From JANWLD01 sp035700225 (GTDB lineage: Bacteria; Patescibacteriota; Saccharimonadia; Saccharimonadales; 2-12-FULL-41-12): 9,134 nt of DNA. The notes below the pieces were generated by a model. That model did no database searches and was not told the DNA's origin. It saw only the letters and a program-made list of their open reading frames with translations. This document shows positions 4,389-9,134 of this stretch, piece after piece. The stretch is taken from positions 1-9,134 of the forward strand of contig DASSOT010000057.1 of NCBI GenBank assembly GCA_035700225.1. Reading direction: 5' to 3'. Position 1 is the stretch's first letter. Every line of letters starts with the position of its first letter. The position numbers and the translations under genes were made by a program.

Positions 4389-4772
4389 ATGAGCAGAGAG
4401 TCAATTGGCGAACGGTCGGGTATTACTCTTACCGAAAGAGGAAAACGAGCCACTAGAGCTGGAAAAGCTTTTCTGGCAGTCGTTTTAATCACCGGCGCAA
4501 CTGCCGCCACTACCGAAACAGGGCGGGATATGGTAAAAGGCACCACTGAAGCCTTAGTTAACGTATTTAATCCGGATGCAACCATTTCAGCTTCAGAAGA
4601 AAAAGCCAGAGAAAGATGCGTAAGCGCTTTAGTAGGCCGACAAGTTGATCTTGTTCCCAACCCTGGTGGCGAGCCGGGTTTGCAACACCCTGCAAGCGTA
4701 TTCGCTGAGCAATCCGCATGCGAAGATGCTAACAACGACGTCGCTCAGGCACAGATATATCTGGGTCACTAA
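4389..4772 (+). CDS. Small single-pass membrane protein of unknown function
   Basis: I do not recognise a family. The 127-residue product has a basic N-terminal segment (TERGKRATRAGK, 15-26), one hydrophobic stretch at about 27-41 (AFLAVVLITGATAAT) and a mostly polar remainder of about 85 residues with two cysteines (77 and 111). Positive charges before the hydrophobic stretch predict an inner N-terminus and an outer C-terminal domain in which the cysteines could form a disulfide; no clear signal-peptidase or lipobox site is seen. It is the only plus-strand protein gene, flanked by its own near-consensus promoter and an intrinsic terminator (4796-4830), which supports it as a real transcription unit. 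No Shine-Dalgarno precedes the ATG, in line with a near-leaderless message. The stop overlaps the convergent leuS stop by 4 bp. Confidence 0.75.
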   Translation: MSRESIGERSGITLTERGKRATRAGKAFLAVVLITGATAATTETGRDMVKGTTEALVNVFNPDATISASEEKARERCVSALVGRQVDLVPNPGGEPGLQHPASVFAEQSACEDANNDVAQAQIYLGH

Positions 4773-7192
4773 ACTACGAAGTTAACCAATTTCCGAGGTA
4801 CGTAAATAGTTTTACGTACCTTTTTATTTTCCAGATAACCTTTGACCTTGTCTTCGCTTTTGGCGGTGGTTACTATGGTTTCTTCGTCCGAATCGCTGGG
4901 AACGGTAATGTTGGCCCTGACCTTGCCGTTGACCTGTACGACTATGGTAATCTCATCGCTAGCCAGGTATTTTTCATCATGCACCGGCCATTCACTGATA
5001 TGAACTGAATCTTTCATGCCTATGTCATGCCAAAGTTCTTCCGCTATATGCGGCGCAAACGGAGCGAGCAGTTGAAGCATGGTCTTTACAGCAAACTCCC
5101 AGTTCTTGTCGGAGTAATTGTCCCGGGCTTTTATCTTATAAAGTTCGTTGGTCGTTTCCATAAGCGTAGCTATGGCGGTGTTGAAACTCATTTCCGCCAA
5201 ATCTTGCGAAACTTTCTTTATCGCTTTATGAGAAACCTTCAAAAGTTCGTCATTTGAGCTATCTTCTTTTTCGCCTGCATCGATATATTCATGCGTAAGT
5301 GTCCAGACTCTCTGCAAAAAGCGGAAACACCCGCCGATACCTTCGACGCTCCAGCTGGCGGCCTGGTTCCACGGGCCGATGAACAGTTCCATGATACGTA
5401 TAGAGTCAGCTCCGTAACCTTGCTCTATCAAGCTGTCGGGTTCTATCGTGTTGCCTTTGCTTTTGCTCATCTTCTGGCCGTCTGGCGCAAGTATCATGCC
5501 CTGGTTGCGAAGCGAAGTGAACGGCTCTTTGAAACTTATCAGCCCTTCGTCATACATCACTTTTGTCCAAAATCGGGCATAAAGCAGGTGCATGACGGCG
5601 TGTTCGGCGCCTCCGATATAATCATCCACCGGCAACCAGAACCTGGCTTTTTCATCGCTGAACGGCTTTTTCTCATTATGCGGGTCGGCAAAACGCAGGA
5701 AATACCAGCTCGAACAGGCAAAGCCGTCCATGGTGTCGGTTTCGCGCTCTGCATCACCACCGCACTTCGGGCATTTTACTTTGACGAATTCTTCTACCCT
5801 GGCGAGAGGACTTCGCCCGTCCCCGCTAGGTTCATACGACTTCATTTCCGGCAGAGTAACCGGCAAATCTTTTTCCGGTACCGACACTACGCCATCTTTC
5901 GGGCAATGGATTATCGGTATCGGAGCGCCCCAGTAGCGCTGTCGGCTGATGAGCCAATCCCGTATCTTGTAATTGATTCTTTCTTCAGCCACGCCCGCTT
6001 TTACAAAGTCAGCCAGTATCTTCTCGCGCATATCTTCGGAGCGCATTCCATTGTACTTGTCGGAATTTATCACTTTTCCTTCGGAATGAAAATCGGTTTC
6101 ATCATCCGTCTCCAGTACTTTTATAATAGGTAAATCATACTTATGGGCGAATTCATTGTCGCGCTCATCGTGCGCAGGCACGCCCATTACCGCGCCGGTG
6201 CCATAACCCCACAGCACGTAATCCGCTATCCAGATGGGAATTTTTTCGCCGTTTGCAGGATTTATTGCGTAAGCACCGGTAAATACGCCCGTTTTTTCCT
6301 TATCTTCCTGCCTTTGTATATCGCTTTTGGCCTGAGCTTGTTGCAAATAATTCGCAATAAGGTTTTTTTGTTCCTTTGTAGTTATCTCACTGACCAGCGG
6401 ATGTTCCGGCGCCAGCACCAGAAAAGTTACGCCATACTGCGTATCATGCCGGGTGGTAAAGACCTTGATTTTGTCTGTTTTTCCGTCTATTCTGAAATTT
6501 ATTTCGGCACCGTTCGAGCGGCCTATCCAGTTGCGTTGCATGGACTTTATGGATTCGTTCCAATCCAATTCTTCCAGGTCATCCAGCAGGCGGTCGGCAT
6601 ACTCGGTAATCTTGAAAAACCATTGCGGCAACGCCTTTTTCTCTACTTGCGAACCGCAACGCCAACATACACCATTTTCAACCTGCTCGTTGGCAAGTAC
6701 GGTCTTATCCACCGGGCACCACCATTGCAGGCTTTCCTTGCGGTATGCCAAGCCTCTTTTGTATAGCAAAAGAAAAAACCACTGCGTCCATTTGTAATAG
6801 CTGGGGTCGGAACTGTTGATTTCTCTGGACCAGTCATAGTCAAAGCCCATCTGCATCAATTGCTGTTTGAATTTCTTTGTGCTCTCAGCAATGGTCTTTT
6901 GTGGGCTGATACCGGTCTTTATGGCATAATTTTCCGCTGGCAGTCCGAAGGCATCCCAGCCCATAGGGTGCAATACGTTGTGTCCGCGCATCCGGCCCCA
7001 CCGGCTGTTCACATCGCCTATGGTGTAGTTGCGGACATGTCCGACATGCATGGCGGCGCCGCTGGGATAAGGAAAATATTCCAGTACGTAGCGCTTGGGT
7101 TTTTTCGAATCTTCCGTGGCCTGGTAAATCCTGGACTCCGCCCAAGTCTTCTGCCAATGCGGCTCTATCTTCTTAGGTTCATATCTTTTCAC
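4769..7192 (-). CDS. leuS: Leucyl-tRNA synthetase
   Basis: Class I synthetase that activates leucine with ATP and charges tRNA(Leu), with an editing domain that clears wrong aminoacyl-tRNAs. The 807-residue bacterial-type protein has the HIGH motif as HVGH (49-52), possible zinc cysteines (159, 176, 179 and CPKCGG at 474-479), the CP1 editing domain with FTTRHDT (245-251) and GTGAVMGVPAHDERD (331-345, editing Asp342), the KMSKS motif (574-578), the anticodon-binding helices, and a C-terminal domain ending VPRKLVNFVV. The usual TTRPDT reads TTRHDT. The start is GTG with AAGGA 9 nt upstream, overlapping the stop of a 27-codon leader ORF (GTGA). It follows the aminotransferase gene with no terminator between. 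Its 3' coding end holds the terminator of the convergent gene. Confidence 0.98.
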   Translation of the reverse strand: MKRYEPKKIEPHWQKTWAESRIYQATEDSKKPKRYVLEYFPYPSGAAMHVGHVRNYTIGDVNSRWGRMRGHNVLHPMGWDAFGLPAENYAIKTGISPQKTIAESTKKFKQQLMQMGFDYDWSREINSSDPSYYKWTQWFFLLLYKRGLAYRKESLQWWCPVDKTVLANEQVENGVCWRCGSQVEKKALPQWFFKITEYADRLLDDLEELDWNESIKSMQRNWIGRSNGAEINFRIDGKTDKIKVFTTRHDTQYGVTFLVLAPEHPLVSEITTKEQKNLIANYLQQAQAKSDIQRQEDKEKTGVFTGAYAINPANGEKIPIWIADYVLWGYGTGAVMGVPAHDERDNEFAHKYDLPIIKVLETDDETDFHSEGKVINSDKYNGMRSEDMREKILADFVKAGVAEERINYKIRDWLISRQRYWGAPIPIIHCPKDGVVSVPEKDLPVTLPEMKSYEPSGDGRSPLARVEEFVKVKCPKCGGDAERETDTMDGFACSSWYFLRFADPHNEKKPFSDEKARFWLPVDDYIGGAEHAVMHLLYARFWTKVMYDEGLISFKEPFTSLRNQGMILAPDGQKMSKSKGNTIEPDSLIEQGYGADSIRIMELFIGPWNQAASWSVEGIGGCFRFLQRVWTLTHEYIDAGEKEDSSNDELLKVSHKAIKKVSQDLAEMSFNTAIATLMETTNELYKIKARDNYSDKNWEFAVKTMLQLLAPFAPHIAEELWHDIGMKDSVHISEWPVHDEKYLASDEITIVVQVNGKVRANITVPSDSDEETIVTTAKSEDKVKGYLENKKVRKTIYVPRKLVNFVV
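4796..4830 (+). terminator. Intrinsic terminator of the plus-strand gene, inside leuS
   Basis: An 11-bp perfect stem (4796-4806 with 4811-4821, AGGTACGTAAA and its complement) with a 4-nt loop TAGT, then TTTTTATTTT (4821-4830). It begins 24 bp after the stop of the membrane-protein gene and lies wholly in the leuS coding sequence, where it encodes the KVRKTIYVP segment. The minus strand has no T-run after the hairpin, so it should act on plus-strand transcription only. Confidence 0.85.
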
Positions 7193-7272
7193 AACAACAG
7201 TTCCTTCGTGTCTACAGAAACAGTCCCCCGGACTGTTCTGGGCTCAATATCCTTCGGGTTGTATCTTTTCAC
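7189..7272 (-). CDS. Candidate 27-residue leader peptide ahead of leuS
   Basis: GTG at 7270-7272, one base after the aminotransferase stop, opens a 27-codon frame that ends CTG TTG TTG TGA; the TGA overlaps the leuS GTG as GTGA. The first 11 residues, MKRYNPKDIEP, match the first 11 of LeuRS (MKRYEPKKIEP) at 9 positions; the rest does not. The frame differs from leuS by 80 bases, so it is not an N-terminal extension. Three Leu codons at the end suggest a leucine-sensing leader peptide coupled to leuS, but a decayed partial duplication of the leuS start is also possible. AGGG lies only 4 nt before the GTG, a weak ribosome site; reinitiation after the aminotransferase is the likelier way in. 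Confidence 0.35.
   Translation of the reverse strand: MKRYNPKDIEPRTVRGTVSVDTKELLL
7216..7240 (-). promoter_or_regulatory. Stem-loop in the leuS leader (regulatory or REP-like)
   Basis: Minus-strand CAGAACAGTCC (7230-7240), loop GGG, then GGACTGTTTCTG (7215-7226): 11 paired bases with one bulge. The first arm can instead pair with GGAACTGTT (7196-7204), which contains part of the leuS Shine-Dalgarno. No U-run follows, so it is not a terminator, and no T-box consensus is present. A short palindromic repeat of REP type is an alternative. Confidence 0.55.
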
Positions 7273-7273
7273 G

Positions 7274-8587
7274 TTACCCTATTTTAACAGATTCGACTGC
7301 TTGAAGTATGGTGCGTAATGTTTTTTCGAATTTTTCCTCGTCGTTTTCAAGCAGTGTCATCCGAAAGCCCGGTTCATGACTGTTGAATCCGCTTGCCAGA
7401 GGCACAGTGCAGATGCCCGTTGCCGCCAGCAATTTGTAGCAGAACCTTTTGTCAAAGTCGGTAGTTTTTATCTTTCTAAGCTCGGACTCCAAAAGCAACT
7501 GGGCTTTCCAGTTTTTTGCCCTGAGCTTGGGCCTGCCTTTTTTTAACTCGTCGCTGAACGTGACCGCCAGATAAAATGCGCCTTTGGGCTTGACCACTTT
7601 CAGATGCTTGCTGGCGCTTAATATCTCGATGGCTTTTTCCGCCCGGGCTTCGTACTTGGCCCGCCGCTCCTGCAGATGCGGGCCGTATTTCGGATGGCCC
7701 AGGATATCCGGCAGGACAGCTTGGGGCAAGGTCGTGGAACAGACTTCCGTCATCTTGGCATCCTCTATGGAGCGCGCGTAAGCGGAAAAGTTGGTGTCTG
7801 TACGGGTGTTGTAAAACTCTATCCAGCCGCATCGGCTACCGGGCCAGGGAACTTCCTTTGAAAGGCCCTGCATTATCAGGGTCGGGACGTTCTTGGACAG
7901 GCTAGCCAAGGAGACAAACCCGCTATTTTCAAAAGCAAGGTTGGCATATATCTCGTCCGATATCAGAAACAACTTGTATCTTTTGGCGATGCTTACGAAT
8001 TCTTTTAGTATTTCCTCGGGGTAAACAACGCCCGTAGGGTTGTCCGGATTTATTATCAACAGTCCGGCTATGGAGGGGTCCTCTTTGACCAAACGTCGGA
8101 CTTCTTTCGGGTCGGGCAACCAGCCTTTGTCCGGGTCTAGATCGTAAGTCAGCATAGGTTTATGGCTGTGCGCGCCTTCCAGCGACGAATGCGTCGGATA
8201 AGCAGGGTTTGGGCCTAGCACCCTGGCCATCGGATTGAGCCAAGTGTATATTTTGGTCACGGCATCGCCGAGGCCATTGAAGAAAATTATATTTTCAGGG
8301 GTGAGCTTGGCGCCCGTTTCTGCCGACCTGGTGCGCGCCAAGAATTTGCGGGCAGAAAGCAGGCCTTTGGTCGGCGAGTAGCCGTAAGATTCACTGGATT
8401 TTTCTGCTTCCTTTGCGATTATGTCGCGTATCCATTGCGGTACTTCTTCGCCTTTTGCTACTGGATCGCCGATGTTTTCCCAGATTATGTCGATGCCGGT
8501 TTCCTCCAGTTTGTTTGCGAAGCGCACGATACCACGTATCTCATATTTAAGCTCGTCCGCTCCGGGATGTACTACATTCAATCTCAT
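7274..8587 (-). CDS. PLP-dependent class I/II aminotransferase (alanine/aspartate-type fold)
   Basis: Fold-type I PLP enzyme that moves an amino group between an amino acid and a 2-oxo acid. The 437-residue protein carries NPDNPTG (180-186; Asn183 contacts PLP), SDEIYANLAFE (210-220; Asp211 binds the ring nitrogen, Tyr214 the ring oxygen), the Schiff-base lysine Lys244 in GLSKEVPWPGSRCGW, and Arg409 in FRMTLL for the substrate carboxylate. All key residues are present. The substrate is not certain; placement directly behind alr (ATGA overlap) suggests alanine formation from pyruvate, which Alr could turn into D-alanine. AGGAGG 8 nt before the ATG (8596-8601) lies inside alr and fixes the start. 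The stop is one base before the leader ORF of leuS. Confidence 0.93.
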   Translation of the reverse strand: MRLNVVHPGADELKYEIRGIVRFANKLEETGIDIIWENIGDPVAKGEEVPQWIRDIIAKEAEKSSESYGYSPTKGLLSARKFLARTRSAETGAKLTPENIIFFNGLGDAVTKIYTWLNPMARVLGPNPAYPTHSSLEGAHSHKPMLTYDLDPDKGWLPDPKEVRRLVKEDPSIAGLLIINPDNPTGVVYPEEILKEFVSIAKRYKLFLISDEIYANLAFENSGFVSLASLSKNVPTLIMQGLSKEVPWPGSRCGWIEFYNTRTDTNFSAYARSIEDAKMTEVCSTTLPQAVLPDILGHPKYGPHLQERRAKYEARAEKAIEILSASKHLKVVKPKGAFYLAVTFSDELKKGRPKLRAKNWKAQLLLESELRKIKTTDFDKRFCYKLLAATGICTVPLASGFNSHEPGFRMTLLENDEEKFEKTLRTILQAVESVKIG

Positions 8588-9134
8588 ACCAGGACCCTCC
8601 TGACATCGGGCGAAAGTCTGGTTGCCAACTCATAGATGAAAAGCGCATGGCGAGCGGCTATGTTATCCAGGGAATTCTCATCGTCAGGATTGTCGCTGAA
8701 GACCGCTACTTCATCACCGACTTTGGCGGACGTACCGCTGATATCAATCATGGTGTGATTCATGCAGACCTTACCGACTATGGGAAGGAATTTCTCGCCA
8801 AGCTTAACCTTTCCTTTATTACTCAGCCGCCAGTCGATACCTTCGTAATAACCAAGTGGCAGAACCGCTATTTTCATATTTTTCTTTGCTCTGAAGGTGT
8901 AGTTATAGCTCACTCCATCCCCTGGTTTCAAGTAATTGACTTTGCTTATGGTGGATACGAACTTTAAGGCGGGTTTAAGATTTTTCTTGAACTCAGAATA
9001 AAGCTTATGACCAGTCGGGAAAGGATTAAGTCCATAAAGACTCAGACCGATGCGTGTGGCATTAGCATATTTTGATTTCATGCGCACACTACTGGCGCTT
9101 TGCCCGATGTGTATCAGCTCCGGCTTGAAACCTT
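8584..9134 (-). CDS. alr: Alanine racemase, partial (N-terminus outside the window)
   Basis: PLP enzyme converting L- to D-alanine for peptidoglycan. The frame stays open to the window edge, and upstream of the GTG at 9087 it reads PELIHIGQSASSV, matching the HxxNS region of Alr, so the gene begins beyond the window; the N-terminal barrel with the PLP lysine is not seen. Visible are ATRIGLSLYG, the catalytic tyrosine segment GDGVSYNYTF, PLGYYEGIDWRLSN, VGKVCMNHTMIDI and the C-terminal IYELATRLSPDVRRV. The family's common CMD reads CMN here and the Asn of HxxNS reads Gln. The stop overlaps the aminotransferase start as ATGA, so translation is coupled. Confidence 0.93.
   Translation of the reverse strand, partial: GFKPELIHIGQSASSVRMKSKYANATRIGLSLYGLNPFPTGHKLYSEFKKNLKPALKFVSTISKVNYLKPGDGVSYNYTFRAKKNMKIAVLPLGYYEGIDWRLSNKGKVKLGEKFLPIVGKVCMNHTMIDISGTSAKVGDEVAVFSDNPDDENSLDNIAARHALFIYELATRLSPDVRRVLV

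Noticed and set aside
5291..6133. Plus-strand 280-codon open frame inside leuS
   Set aside because: Entirely antisense to conserved LeuRS coding sequence; no promoter, ribosome site or recognisable domain.
7193..7273. T-box riboswitch ahead of leuS
   Set aside because: The 81-bp gap is too short and lacks the T-box consensus, specifier loop and terminator.
1..9134. CRISPR arrays, tRNA or rRNA genes, insertion sequences, phage or defence systems
   Set aside because: No repeat-spacer pattern, cloverleaf, rRNA segment, transposase or toxin-antitoxin-like gene was seen on either strand.

Overview
The window looks like chromosomal housekeeping DNA from a small-genome bacterium, probably of the Patescibacteria (CPR), perhaps a Saccharibacteria-like lineage. 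This rests on compact, overlapping informational genes, a KH gene running straight to trmD with no rimM between them, low-complexity tails on S16, KhpA and NusB, a bL32 without zinc-binding cysteines, and a LeuRS beginning MKRYxPKxIEP. Genes read with the standard code. The lineage is an inference; the gene calls do not depend on it. All recognisable genes but one are on the minus strand, so transcription runs mostly from high to low coordinates.

Layout from the right edge in the direction of minus-strand transcription. (1) alr (alanine racemase, N-terminus outside the window) overlaps an aminotransferase gene by ATGA; then comes an 81-bp spacer holding a 27-codon leader ORF, then leuS. (2) A lone plus-strand gene at 4389-4772 encodes a small single-pass membrane protein. 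It has a near-consensus promoter, almost no 5' UTR, and a terminator inside the 3' coding end of leuS. (3) rpmF (51 codons, GTG start), nusB, a Nudix hydrolase gene and rnc form a tight cluster with its own promoter. (4) rpsP with a near-consensus promoter, then khpA with a second promoter. (5) A 380-bp stretch without a protein gene (659-1038) that is dense in secondary structure. (6) trmD at the left edge.

The protein genes serve translation and RNA metabolism: ribosomal proteins bS16 and bL32, RNase III and NusB for rRNA processing and transcription, TrmD for tRNA m1G37, LeuRS for charging tRNA(Leu). Alr and its partner aminotransferase suggest alanine/D-alanine supply for the cell wall.

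The most unusual parts are non-coding or regulatory. On the plus strand, 869-1043 can fold into an RNA closed by a 16-bp helix, with an internal hairpin, a possible pseudoknot and a GAAA loop. On the minus strand, between that element and trmD, lie a good promoter (828-856), a palindrome at its start point, a nested hairpin and an intrinsic terminator (715-742); this is either a ~105-nt small RNA gene or a trmD attenuator. Upstream of leuS, the leader ORF begins like LeuRS itself, ends in three leucine codons and overlaps the leuS start; its RNA can form two mutually exclusive hairpins, one covering the leuS ribosome-binding site.
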